Origin: Croceivirga sp.
GTDB taxonomy: Bacteria; Bacteroidota; Bacteroidia; Flavobacteriales; Flavobacteriaceae
Assembly: GCA_028284285.1 (NCBI GenBank)
Contig: JANQSA010000081.1
Location: 1 to 64,000 of the forward strand
DNA: 64,000 nucleotides
Reading direction: 5' to 3'
Numbering within the stretch: position 1 is the first letter of the stretch; every line of letters starts with the position of its first letter. This document shows, piece by piece, positions 51,181-58,699 of this stretch. Below the pieces are notes generated by a model, which ran no database searches, was not told the origin of the DNA, and worked only from the letters and a program-made list of their open reading frames with translations. The position numbers and the translations under genes are program-made.

Positions 51181-51240
51181 TAAAGGTAAAAAATAATGTG
51201 GTGGGCAGCAAAACAGAGTAGTAACCTTAAAATAGATTTT

Positions 51241-51723
51241 ATGACAAAAAGTGAAGCAATAGCTCAATTGAATATTGGTATTATTCAAGCTAAAGAAGAT
51301 CAAAACACAACATTTCCTATTCATGTTCCATTTGCTGAATCATTGGTCAATTTACTAGCCGCCGATCTTCCATCCACCCCCGAAAACGAACCTGAAAGCC
51401 CAACAAGCGGAGGGGATCCCGATTTTAATTTTGATCCAACAGAACAAACAACCGATTTGGATCCCTTATCACCGGAAGCCATTGCCAAAAACTTAGAACA
51501 CCGCCGGCAAAAAGCCAAAGCAGGGGTGGCCTTTGGTAAGCCAATCCCCCAGGTAAAAATCGAACCCGAAGATGTGGAAAAAGCCCTTAAAAATGTAAAA
51601 GGGGTAACGGTAGATTATATGGAACAATATGGATTTCTAACCCACGTGTACCAAAATGCGGCCAAGCGTTCAGGTACCGACATTTCCAAAATAAAGGAAG
51701 GGTTATCTATAAAATTTGAATAA
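51241..51723 (+). CDS. Unknown element protein with acidic Pro/Ser linker
   Basis: A 160-residue protein; the ATG at 51241 is preferred, with an alternative at 51196. The N-terminus is a short helix-strand unit, followed by an acidic Pro-rich linker (about residues 40-80, 'STPENEPESPTSGGDPD') and a basic helical C-terminal half ('EAIAKNLEHRRQKAKAGVAFGKP', 'YGFLTHVYQNAAKRSG'). The two-domain layout with an acidic linker resembles small single-strand-binding or scaffold proteins, but no family is recognised. Strong hairpins lie on both sides of the gene. Confidence 0.5.
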   Translation: MTKSEAIAQLNIGIIQAKEDQNTTFPIHVPFAESLVNLLAADLPSTPENEPESPTSGGDPDFNFDPTEQTTDLDPLSPEAIAKNLEHRRQKAKAGVAFGKPIPQVKIEPEDVEKALKNVKGVTVDYMEQYGFLTHVYQNAAKRSGTDISKIKEGLSIKFE

Positions 51724-51745
51724 AAGCCAAGCGGCAGAAATGCCA

Positions 51746-51798
51746 GGGTAAGTTAAGGGGGCAATTGGTTGCCATAGCTACGCCCCCTGGCTTTACCC
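51746..51798 (+). repeat. Two-level hairpin between genes
   Basis: GGGTAA (51746-51751) pairs with TTACCC (51793-51798), and inside it GGGGGC (51757-51762) pairs with GCCCCC (51782-51787). It is followed by a C-rich, not T-rich, stretch and then by motif copy 2, so it is unlikely to be a simple terminator. Confidence 0.55.
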
Positions 51799-51816
51799 CT
51801 CCCCCTCCCGCTAAAA

Positions 51817-51834
51817 CGCCAAATATATGACACC
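51817..51834 (+). repeat. Start-proximal motif, copy 2 of 6
   Basis: CGCCAAATATATGACACC; the ATG of the next gene (51827) lies inside the motif, so the conserved bases continue into the coding region. Confidence 0.6.
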
Positions 51835-52234
51835 AGATCAATTTTTAGACGTGGATAATTACGTCAAAAAACTAAAGGAGATTACATCCCAAAATGACGG
51901 GTGTTTATTCCTTATGGCCACCAACCCAACCGTTGGTGTGCTCCCGGACCATTTCGCCCTAATTGCTAAGGTGGGTAATTCGACTGAGATCGCACATCTG
52001 CTCATAAATGCTGCGGAACAGAAACCTGACTTCAAAACCACCTTAAAAAAAGTAGCCGAGCTCCTACCCAAAGATCTACAGCTAACCAAAAAAACGGAAA
52101 AGGAAATCCTATTGGAAGATCTTGCTACCCTCGGGCAAATGCGGCAACGATTTCCGGAAATATCCCAAACATTAAGGATGCTGCAGAACCATGTAAAGGA
52201 GAAAATAGGTAACAAATCCCTTAAAACAGCATGA
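51827..52234 (+). CDS. Unknown element protein
   Basis: A 135-residue protein, mixed alpha/beta at the N-terminus ('CLFLMATNPTVGVLPDHFALIAKVGNSTEIAHLLINAAEQ') and helical, charged at the C-terminus ('EILLEDLATLGQMRQRFPEISQTLRMLQNHVKEKIG'). No family is recognised. The ATG lies within a copy of the repeated CGCCAAATA motif, and its stop overlaps the next start, so it opens a run of coupled genes to 52823. Confidence 0.5.
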   Translation: MTPDQFLDVDNYVKKLKEITSQNDGCLFLMATNPTVGVLPDHFALIAKVGNSTEIAHLLINAAEQKPDFKTTLKKVAELLPKDLQLTKKTEKEILLEDLATLGQMRQRFPEISQTLRMLQNHVKEKIGNKSLKTA

Positions 52235-52638
52235 TGGCACTGGTCAAAAAGCAAACACCCAGGGGGTTAAAAGTGTTCATTGACGACATTCATGTTAAAA
52301 CTACCCCATCCCGATTTAAACAGGTGCTGGCCAAAAAATACATTCTCAACCCACGGCGAAAGCGATTGATTAAAGAAGAACGCTTTTTGTTGGAAGTTGC
52401 TTTATATGAACGGGAGTTAAAAAAATTCCAGCCTTTGGTCTATGAAAAAGTGAAAAAGAGTACCCCGATAAATGTGCGGCAGGTTTATCCCCCAACCGGG
52501 CCGCACTATTATCAATTAGCCTATAGTAACGACATCAAAATAAAATGCCCAAAGCGGGTTTTTGATGTGGGCTATAACACCCTTATCGCCCTGCACAAAC
52601 CCAGTGAAAACAGAACGATTCAAACTGCTATATCATGA
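52231..52638 (+). CDS. Unknown basic element protein
   Basis: A 135-residue, strongly basic protein ('RGLKVFIDDIHVKTTPSRFKQVLAKKYILNPRRKRLIKEERFLLEVALYERELKKF'). The charge suggests nucleic-acid or membrane contact. No family is recognised. Two ATG codons are possible at the start (52231 and 52234). It overlaps both neighbours by 4 bp, so it is translationally coupled. Confidence 0.5.
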   Translation: MMALVKKQTPRGLKVFIDDIHVKTTPSRFKQVLAKKYILNPRRKRLIKEERFLLEVALYERELKKFQPLVYEKVKKSTPINVRQVYPPTGPHYYQLAYSNDIKIKCPKRVFDVGYNTLIALHKPSENRTIQTAIS

Positions 52639-52823
52639 AACGGACCATTTATAAAAAATACACCCCTTCCGGGGTATCGATTGACCACAGGATAAGAACA
52701 GGCAAAACCTTCTTTTTTGACACCATTGAGGAAGCCAGGGAAAAAGCCCGCACAATGCGAAGCTACTATTACAACGTATTCAATTCCAGTAAAAGGCATA
52801 TTGGATACGCAGTACCGAAATAA
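52635..52823 (+). CDS. Small basic protein, unknown
   Basis: A 62-residue protein starting with a 4-bp overlap to the upstream gene. It is basic and aromatic-rich ('MKRTIYKKYTPSGVSIDHRIRTGKTFFFDTIEEAREKARTMRSYYYNVFN') and may be a small alpha/beta unit. No family is recognised. Confidence 0.5.
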   Translation: MKRTIYKKYTPSGVSIDHRIRTGKTFFFDTIEEAREKARTMRSYYYNVFNSSKRHIGYAVPK

Positions 52824-52830
52824 TTAAAAA

Positions 52831-52847
52831 CGCCAAATATGAACACA
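52831..52847 (+). repeat. Start-proximal motif, copy 3 of 6
   Basis: CGCCAAATATGAACACA; the ATG at 52839 lies inside the motif, as in copy 2. Confidence 0.55.
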
Positions 52848-53162
52848 ACATCAGCACCAACGTTGCAACAACTACAGCACAAAAGAAATCAGCCCAACGG
52901 AATGAAGGTTCCCAACCTACTACAAACCCCGGAAGAATTTCACGAATTATACTTGGAAATTTCCAGGTGTAGGTCTATTTCTTGTTTTACCCAGGGTATC
53001 CATAAGAACCGGATCATTTTACGCTTAACCCTGCGCACCGGGGAGATCTATAACCAAGTGGTAAGGGCGAGGATCAAAAGTCTGTTCGAAGGCCATAACT
53101 GTACCCTACAGATCCATGGCCGGGATATAGTGGTAACCCTAAAACGAAAAGATGTACGTTGA
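52839..53162 (+). CDS. Unknown element protein
   Basis: A 107-residue protein with a Gln/Thr-rich N-terminus and a beta-rich C-terminal half ('NRIILRLTLRTGEIYNQVVRARIKSLFEGHNCTLQIHGRDIVVTLKRKDVR'). The ending resembles, in pattern only, the small alpha-beta protein encoded at 53540, which also has 'V.GKDIVIS'. No family is recognised. It overlaps the next gene by 11 bp. Confidence 0.5.
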   Translation: MNTTSAPTLQQLQHKRNQPNGMKVPNLLQTPEEFHELYLEISRCRSISCFTQGIHKNRIILRLTLRTGEIYNQVVRARIKSLFEGHNCTLQIHGRDIVVTLKRKDVR

Positions 53163-53547
53163 TAAGACAATCGCCTGGGCTATAGTGGTTATTGTTTTTT
53201 TGGCCATGGTTGGATTCATCTTATACAACCTATGGTTGGAACGCCGTTGGAAAGCGATTGAAGCCTTTGAAGCATATTGTGAGCAGATCATAAAGAAAAA
53301 AACCACCTACCCCTATCCTGATATTTTGGGGGTTTCTGAGCACCGATACATTTCCCTGGAACTTGAAAAATACAGGAAGAAAAAACCTTCGCGTAGAACC
53401 CTTTTAAATAGTACAAAAAAACTCACGATTGAAAACTGGTTTTCCCAGGAAGATCAGCGCCATTTATTCGGCCGGTCATTATCCGAAATAACCCCTTCCC
53501 CCTCCAAAAAAGTAGTCGAATCAAATAAAAAAGTGAAAAATGGATAG
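53152..53547 (+). CDS. Single-pass membrane protein, unknown
   Basis: A 131-residue protein with one N-terminal membrane segment (about residues 7-28, 'IAWAIVVIVFLAMVGFILYNLW') and a basic cytoplasmic tail ending in a Lys-rich stretch. It is overlapped by neighbours on both sides. No family is recognised. Confidence 0.55.
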   Translation: MYVDKTIAWAIVVIVFLAMVGFILYNLWLERRWKAIEAFEAYCEQIIKKKTTYPYPDILGVSEHRYISLELEKYRKKKPSRRTLLNSTKKLTIENWFSQEDQRHLFGRSLSEITPSPSKKVVESNKKVKNG

Positions 53548-53809
53548 TCATTTAATAGGAATTACTACTCGATACGACAGGATTCCAATCCAAGAGCATG
53601 CCAAAATTATAGAGAACGCTTTAGCTGGGGTAAAACAGTTGGAAGGCTGTAAAAAAATCAAGGTTCAGGTAAACGGAAAGGACATTGTTATTTCAAACAT
53701 ATACAACGGGCTTGCAATAACAGGCATTTGTGCGGTTTTAGAAACTCTCGGATTGAGGTTGTCACCCAACTTTGAAAAGATGTTAATTATAGTATATCCA
53801 AACACTTAG
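53540..53809 (+). CDS. Small alpha/beta protein, unknown
   Basis: An 89-residue protein ('IQEHAKIIENALAGVKQLEGCKKIKVQVNGKDIVISNIYNGLAITGICAVLETLGL') with a regular helix-strand-strand-helix pattern. It starts inside the upstream gene and ends 3 bp before the large replication-like gene, so it is firmly part of the operon. No family is recognised. Confidence 0.5.
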   Translation: MDSHLIGITTRYDRIPIQEHAKIIENALAGVKQLEGCKKIKVQVNGKDIVISNIYNGLAITGICAVLETLGLRLSPNFEKMLIIVYPNT

Positions 53810-53812
53810 ATT

Positions 53813-55792
53813 ATGCCAAGTACAGCAAAAAGGAGCTATATCAGCAAAGCCATGGTGGATGTTATTAGCGACATCACCAAGGTAAATCCATCGGTTAAAG
53901 TGGTTCAATCCTACGAATGGAAACAGTATTTGAATTACCCCTTAAAAGCAGTATATCCGGTAATGGATAAGCCCGCATTGGATTTGTCCTACCAACGATA
54001 CAAGGCCTGGGAGAAACTCTACAACAACCGTGTTGCAGAGCAAAATGAGTTTGTGGAGCAGTACAACAAAAAAATTGACTTGGAAATTGAAAACTCCCCT
54101 AGCCCAGAGGCTTTTAAATCAGTTGCCAACAACTACCTTAAAAAATACCAGTCAATGGATGTCTGGGAGTACAATGAAATGGCTCAAAGGGAAAACCTGA
54201 TAAGTTTCAATTACAGGTTTAAATTACGCAGGGCCTACGCGCTGAAAGACGAGCATTATTTAGTATTTCAAATGTCACTTAGGGGTTACGGTTTTGATTT
54301 AAACGATTTTAGAAAAAACATGGTGACAATGGGCAAGAAAGACCCTACTACCATACCAAAACTAAATTTGAATACAAGCGATTTAATTAGGCTTTCCCAT
54401 CGCGGAGGAGGCAAAATGACCTCCAAAACCAGAAACACGCTTAGACGCCAAATTAAGCGCCTCGTAGAGGCTGGCGTATTCCAGGACAAAGCATTTAGAG
54501 GCCATTCCCGAGGGGTTAATTACTTCGTTAATCCCGCAATAATGGCTATTTCAGATGATTTTGACGGGAAAACAATCATCACTGATAATCAGATGGTTAA
54601 AATGTTAAATGATACATTTTGTATTGATATTAATACACTTACTTGCTCAATAATACCAAATAATGTAAAGGATGTTGATAACTCAACATCCCGGATAAGG
54701 AAAAAATCCGGCCCACAGGATCCCAACCAGCCAAAACCAGTTTCGGGATTTTTGCCTGACAGTCAACCTTCGGTTGGTTTTACTTGCACACCAAGCGGCA
54801 GCAATGAAAAAAATGAGGCTGGGCCGCGCGAAAATTTAACGGCGCCAATCCCGAAATCTAAGGATGGAGGCCTTGGTACCCCATCCCTAAAACCAGAAAT
54901 TGTCTCGGGAAATATCTCCACAGCTGACACCATCAAAACCAAGGATACCTCCGGAGGTACCCCATCCTCAAAAACAATTGATCATTCATCCCTGGATAAA
55001 GAGATAGCTGCAGATACCCCCGAAAGCAAGGATAATGCCGGCAGTTTAGCCCTGGAAAACAGTGATTTTTTGTTAAAAACCATACAAGAGGATTATGCAT
55101 TTGCCTGTGAGTTAGGAAATAGAGAGCATGTTAACAGCCAACCTATTAACCCCGAAAACCTGGTACTGGAAGTAACTTCCGGCAACCTTAACAATGCTGA
55201 ATTTGCAACGGTTTTATGCCAGGATCTTTTCCGGCAATTTAGCCGTTTGTATAACCACGCTTGTAGTGAAGGGTTTCCCTGGCATACACCATGGCATGAA
55301 AAGTACCAGGAATGGTTAAATGGCTGGGCTTTTGTACATAAAAACGGCTATGCGCTTACCAAAAAACTAGCCTATCGCAACTATTTACGCTTAAAATTTG
55401 CGCTACTCAGTGGCCGGCATGGGGTATTAAACAGGGTACGGCATGGCAATTTTGAATTAAAAGCAAATACAATCAAATGGTACCTCAATGCCTTCAACCC
55501 CAAACCAGGGAGTTTCTTGTATTGGTACCAGCGTACACTGGAAAAAGCCCCGAAGGTGGATGCCCACATCAATAAAATAATAGCCTCCATGAAAAAACGG
55601 GGTATGGATGCCAAGTTGTACCACCGTGATATGGTCCGGCTTAACCGGTATATGAAAAAATGGGAGAAACACCGGGACGATATCAAGCTATTCCGGCAAG
55701 TACAGGAAAACCTATGTAAAGAGGTTGTTCGCGACTTCCCCCATCATTTTCAAAAGTTTGTTGAAACCCGATTTATTAAAAAAACAGCATGA
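53813..55792 (+). CDS. Large element protein with winged-helix region, replication-protein candidate
   Basis: A 659-residue protein in three parts. The N-terminal 250 residues are helical and include a winged-helix pattern at about 190-245 ('DLIRLSHRGGGKMTSKTRNTLRRQIKRLVEAGVFQDKAFRGHSRGVNYFVNP'). A Ser/Thr/Pro/Lys-rich linker (about 300-415) holds imperfect repeats such as 'GGLGTPS', 'SGGTPSS' and 'ADTPESKDNAGS'. The C-terminal 240 residues are basic and aromatic-rich. It has no Walker, HUH or primase motif that I can see. As the largest protein among early genes it is a candidate initiator or replisome loader, but this is unproven. Part of its linker is duplicated, inverted, at 62591-62670. 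Confidence 0.55.
   Translation: MPSTAKRSYISKAMVDVISDITKVNPSVKVVQSYEWKQYLNYPLKAVYPVMDKPALDLSYQRYKAWEKLYNNRVAEQNEFVEQYNKKIDLEIENSPSPEAFKSVANNYLKKYQSMDVWEYNEMAQRENLISFNYRFKLRRAYALKDEHYLVFQMSLRGYGFDLNDFRKNMVTMGKKDPTTIPKLNLNTSDLIRLSHRGGGKMTSKTRNTLRRQIKRLVEAGVFQDKAFRGHSRGVNYFVNPAIMAISDDFDGKTIITDNQMVKMLNDTFCIDINTLTCSIIPNNVKDVDNSTSRIRKKSGPQDPNQPKPVSGFLPDSQPSVGFTCTPSGSNEKNEAGPRENLTAPIPKSKDGGLGTPSLKPEIVSGNISTADTIKTKDTSGGTPSSKTIDHSSLDKEIAADTPESKDNAGSLALENSDFLLKTIQEDYAFACELGNREHVNSQPINPENLVLEVTSGNLNNAEFATVLCQDLFRQFSRLYNHACSEGFPWHTPWHEKYQEWLNGWAFVHKNGYALTKKLAYRNYLRLKFALLSGRHGVLNRVRHGNFELKANTIKWYLNAFNPKPGSFLYWYQRTLEKAPKVDAHINKIIASMKKRGMDAKLYHRDMVRLNRYMKKWEKHRDDIKLFRQVQENLCKEVVRDFPHHFQKFVETRFIKKTA
54966..55045 (+). 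repeat. 80-bp inverted duplication, copy within the replication-like gene
   Basis: This 80-bp segment encodes residues 385-411 of the linker (SKTIDHSSLDKEIAADTPES and beyond). The reverse complement of 62591-62670 matches it at 76 of 80 positions by eye. Confidence 0.85.
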
Positions 55793-56124
55793 AAATTATT
55801 GAAGTTTTAGCTTATATCTGTGGCGGATTATTTGCCTTGTTATGTCTCTACACTTTTGTTGTGGAAAGGTTGTTAACCCGATTTATAGCCCGTCGCAAAA
55901 ACCAAAAAGAGGTAAACCAGAAAACGTTGAATTCCGATAGCCCAACCCGGTATTTCAAATTTCACTACGACGGCCCTATTTATTTTGAAGCACCGGCCCA
56001 ATTAAATGCAAATCGGCTGTTTAAAGGCTTTAAAAGACAACAGGACCAATTTTCAAAACTCTACAGAAACGCCAGGATGGAAAAGGAAAAGCAACGGCAA
56101 AGTAAAATCAAAAAACAATTGTAA
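55789..56124 (+). CDS. Single-pass membrane protein, unknown
   Basis: A 111-residue protein that overlaps the replication-like gene stop by 4 bp. It has one N-terminal membrane segment ('VLAYICGGLFALLCLYTFVV') and a basic tail ('RRKNQKEVNQ', 'RMEKEKQRQSKIKKQL'). In layout it resembles the membrane protein at 53152: segment first, basic tail after. No family is recognised. Confidence 0.55.
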   Translation: MKIIEVLAYICGGLFALLCLYTFVVERLLTRFIARRKNQKEVNQKTLNSDSPTRYFKFHYDGPIYFEAPAQLNANRLFKGFKRQQDQFSKLYRNARMEKEKQRQSKIKKQL

Positions 56125-56138
56125 GCATACACTTTTAA

Positions 56139-56155
56139 CGCCAAATACATACACC
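56139..56155 (+). repeat. Start-proximal motif, copy 4 of 6
   Basis: CGCCAAATACATACACC, ending 1 bp before the ATG at 56157. Confidence 0.6.
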
Positions 56156-56156
56156 A

Positions 56157-56753
56157 ATGAAAAAAGAGAACTCCCCTATTATTGAGGATACTGCAGCACA
56201 TCCATTGTACGATTACGACGGCCATATTAATTGTGCCAGTGGTAAAAAATTCAATTTGGTTAATCCCACCCCGGAAATGATTGATATTCACGATATCGCA
56301 CGGGGGCTTTCGTTTAACTCTCATTTTGGAGGGCAGACCCCGGAATTTTTTAGCATAGCGCAACATTCTCTCTTGGTTGTTGATTTGATGCCGGACCGGT
56401 TTCATTCTAAACCCAAATTAATGATGGCAGCTTTATTACATGATGCCCATGAGGCCTATTATGGAGATATGCTAAAACCTCTAAAAATGCTACTTCCGGA
56501 TTTTGAGAAATTGGAAAAAAAAGGTCAGGCAGCCGTTTTTAAAAAGTGGGACCTTCCTTTGGAATATTTATCTACCATTAAGCCATACGATAAAAAAGCA
56601 CAGGAAATTGAGTATGCTACTTTTTACAAAAAGAGCAATATCCTTCAATATTGGTCCCCAAGGGATAGCATGGGATTATTTATGAACAGATATTGGCATT
56701 TCTATAATGGGATGAAAACCGACACAATAGACAACGAATTCCCTCCATTTTAA
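56157..56753 (+). CDS. HD-domain phosphohydrolase (YfbR-like)
   Basis: A 198-residue metal-dependent HD protein. The metal ligands are visible as His in 'FSIAQHSLLVVDLM', HD in 'ALLHDAHEAYYGDMLKPLK' and a later Asp in 'KAQEIEYATF' region. The closest type is YfbR/phage HD proteins, which hydrolyse deoxynucleoside monophosphates or similar. Phages use such enzymes to reshape the nucleotide pool or to remove nucleotide signals made by host defences. It stands directly behind a copy of the repeated motif. Confidence 0.82.
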   Translation: MKKENSPIIEDTAAHPLYDYDGHINCASGKKFNLVNPTPEMIDIHDIARGLSFNSHFGGQTPEFFSIAQHSLLVVDLMPDRFHSKPKLMMAALLHDAHEAYYGDMLKPLKMLLPDFEKLEKKGQAAVFKKWDLPLEYLSTIKPYDKKAQEIEYATFYKKSNILQYWSPRDSMGLFMNRYWHFYNGMKTDTIDNEFPPF

Positions 56754-56763
56754 TAATTCTCAC

Positions 56764-57231
56764 ATGAAACTAGAACAGCAACTATTAACCCCTTACCTGG
56801 ACCATAGATTAAAGGTTTATTGTACCGTTGACCGTAGGGAAAGATTGATGAATTTAGGCCCGGGATCCTCACGTCATTGGATTGGAATTAAAGTCGTAAT
56901 TAATTATTACAAATCAGGGAATTTTATCCATATTCCTTTGCTTCGTCCAATTTCCCAACTAATGGAATCTATTGAACATGAAGGAAGGATATTCACTCCA
57001 ATAAACACTTTAACACTAAATATTGACGAATTCGTGGAGAATCCAGAAAAAGACTATCCAGGATCCGAAGGGTATCATTTTAGAATTCTCAATACTTGGT
57101 ATCGTTGGGACCAATTAGAGTACTGGAGAGTTCAGATTTTGCTTAGTTGGCATTTTGATCTTTTTGGACTTATCCCAGCAGGGCTGGAAAAGGCAATTCC
57201 ATTATCAAAAGAAGCGAAACATGAGCACTAG
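56764..57231 (+). CDS. Unknown element protein
   Basis: A 155-residue protein with a beta-rich N-terminus ('DHRLKVYCTVDRRERLMNLGPGSSRHWIGIKVVINYYKSG') and a Trp-rich C-terminal region ('ILNTWYRWDQLEYWRVQILLSWHFDLFGL'). No family is recognised. It starts 10 bp after the HD gene and overlaps the next gene by 11 bp. Confidence 0.5.
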   Translation: MKLEQQLLTPYLDHRLKVYCTVDRRERLMNLGPGSSRHWIGIKVVINYYKSGNFIHIPLLRPISQLMESIEHEGRIFTPINTLTLNIDEFVENPEKDYPGSEGYHFRILNTWYRWDQLEYWRVQILLSWHFDLFGLIPAGLEKAIPLSKEAKHEH

Positions 57232-57478
57232 AAATATTTACCGAAAATGGTACGATCCCGAGGAAGAAAAGGAATGTTTTTTAAAGATCCGGCCCGATGG
57301 GACTGCAATTGAAATAGCTTTTACCATTGAGAGAATATTTGGTGAAAAGGTAACGGTATTCAACACCTTTCCAACCAGCCCTCTAAATTTACAAGTGTTC
57401 AAAAAGCATAAGGAGGTATGTACCAAAGCCGAATGGCAGAAAGCGGTAAATCGGGTTGTTAAAAGGATGAATAAATAA
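57221..57478 (+). CDS. Small basic protein, unknown
   Basis: An 85-residue protein; the ATG at 57221 is chosen because it overlaps the previous stop in the usual way and the upstream extension has no ATG. It has an alpha/beta pattern ('CFLKIRPDGTAIEIAFTIERIFGEKVTVFN') and a basic helical end. No family is recognised. Confidence 0.5.
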   Translation: MSTRNIYRKWYDPEEEKECFLKIRPDGTAIEIAFTIERIFGEKVTVFNTFPTSPLNLQVFKKHKEVCTKAEWQKAVNRVVKRMNK

Positions 57479-57498
57479 GAAACTTTAAATATTAAATA

Positions 57499-57909
57499 AT
57501 GTCTTGGAAACCGAAATATTTTATTGTGTACCCACATAAGTCTGTGGACAATTTGCGGTGGGAATGCACTACGCATTATGCCTGTATGGCTCATATTCCC
57601 AACATGCTACGTGAACTACTTGGAGTGTCCACGGTTGGCCGAGAAATCAAGCTGATTTGGAACTTTCAACATCAAAGCGAAATGAAAGACAAATACAATA
57701 TCTCTTACCAGCAGTTAGAGGATTACATTAAATCTAATTGCTCTATGCTCTCCTTTACTGCAAAGGGAACAAGGAAAAGAGCAATCAAAGAATTGAAACG
57801 TTTAGGAGCAAAGGAGCTCTGTTTAGCGGACAGCTATCGGGACATGATGTTGATGCAGGCATTTTATAGAAACCACCAATCATTTCCACCAGACGCCACC
57901 GTAGTTTAA
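57499..57909 (+). CDS. Unknown element protein
   Basis: A 136-residue protein starting MSWKPKYFIVYPHKSVDNLRW. It is aromatic- and Lys-rich, and the C-terminal half is helical ('GTRKRAIKELKRLGAKELCLADSYRDMMLMQAFYRNHQ'). No family is recognised. Spacing of 20 bp to the previous gene suggests the same operon. Confidence 0.45.
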   Translation: MSWKPKYFIVYPHKSVDNLRWECTTHYACMAHIPNMLRELLGVSTVGREIKLIWNFQHQSEMKDKYNISYQQLEDYIKSNCSMLSFTAKGTRKRAIKELKRLGAKELCLADSYRDMMLMQAFYRNHQSFPPDATVV

Positions 57910-57954
57910 AAGATGACTTGAATAAGTTTTTATTTCAACAATTGCCTATTAATA

Positions 57955-58260
57955 ATGCCGAAACAACTATGTACCTGCGGGAACAACCGGAAGAACAACG
58001 AAAGTTGCAACAATTGTAGTCAGTATAAAATGGTTTTTCTTCTCCGGGACAAGCAAAGCCCCTTTAAAATTAGGGGTACTGCAGGTAAGGAAGTGAACCC
58101 GGCATTTTGGAGTTTTCTAAAAGAAGATAAACGACCCCGCTCTGTTATCATCAAAAATATGGTTAGCCGGGCAAAGCGGATGCCGCAATGGAATGCCAGT
58201 AATTATTTGATGATCTATGAGCGCAACGGGAACTTAATTGAAAAAGTACATATATGTTAA
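57955..58260 (+). CDS. Small protein with N-terminal zinc-ribbon-like cysteines
   Basis: A 101-residue protein with 'CTCGNNRKNNESCNNCSQY' at residues 6-24, a C-x-C ... C-xx-C arrangement that could bind one zinc ion. The rest is basic alpha/beta. A nucleic-acid-binding role is plausible but unproven. Its stop overlaps the next start. Confidence 0.5.
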   Translation: MPKQLCTCGNNRKNNESCNNCSQYKMVFLLRDKQSPFKIRGTAGKEVNPAFWSFLKEDKRPRSVIIKNMVSRAKRMPQWNASNYLMIYERNGNLIEKVHIC

Positions 58261-58646
58261 AAATTGAGATTACTATAAAACAAATGAGCACGGATTATTT
58301 CTTAATACTCTGTAGGGCCATGGAGCACTATGGGGGATTTTTGATAGAGCAGGCGTATTATGAGGGGTTTTTACTAGAACAATCCCACGAATATCGTTTG
58401 GGTTCTGAACGGAAAGACCATAGTATTTTAACAGAAGCCTACTTTAAATTGGAGCGGAAAATATCCAAAAAAAAGCTACTAGAGAGTTCGGAAACGAAGG
58501 CACGGCAAAACAAAAGCCTAAAATTACTGATACATACAGGTATGGTCATTTTGGATGCCATTAATGCCTATTGGCCACAAAGATCCTTTTCAGAAACCCC
58601 GGCTTTAGAGCATGTAAAAGAACAATTATCTAAACAATTATTATAA
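58254..58646 (+). CDS. Unknown element protein
   Basis: A 130-residue, largely helical protein with an odd internal near-repeat at the start ('GGFLIEQAYYEGFLLEQSHEY'). No family is recognised. It ends the gene block that precedes the methyltransferase; the next 50 bp carry copy 5 of the repeated motif. Confidence 0.45.
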   Translation: MLKIEITIKQMSTDYFLILCRAMEHYGGFLIEQAYYEGFLLEQSHEYRLGSERKDHSILTEAYFKLERKISKKKLLESSETKARQNKSLKLLIHTGMVILDAINAYWPQRSFSETPALEHVKEQLSKQLL

Positions 58647-58679
58647 TAATTAAGGCCTCACCAGCCGTTTAAAACAATT

Positions 58680-58697
58680 CGCCAAATAAAATACACC
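58680..58697 (+). repeat. Start-proximal motif, copy 5 of 6
   Basis: CGCCAAATAAAATACACC, ending 2 bp before the ATG of the methyltransferase gene (58700). Confidence 0.6.
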
Positions 58698-58699
58698 TT

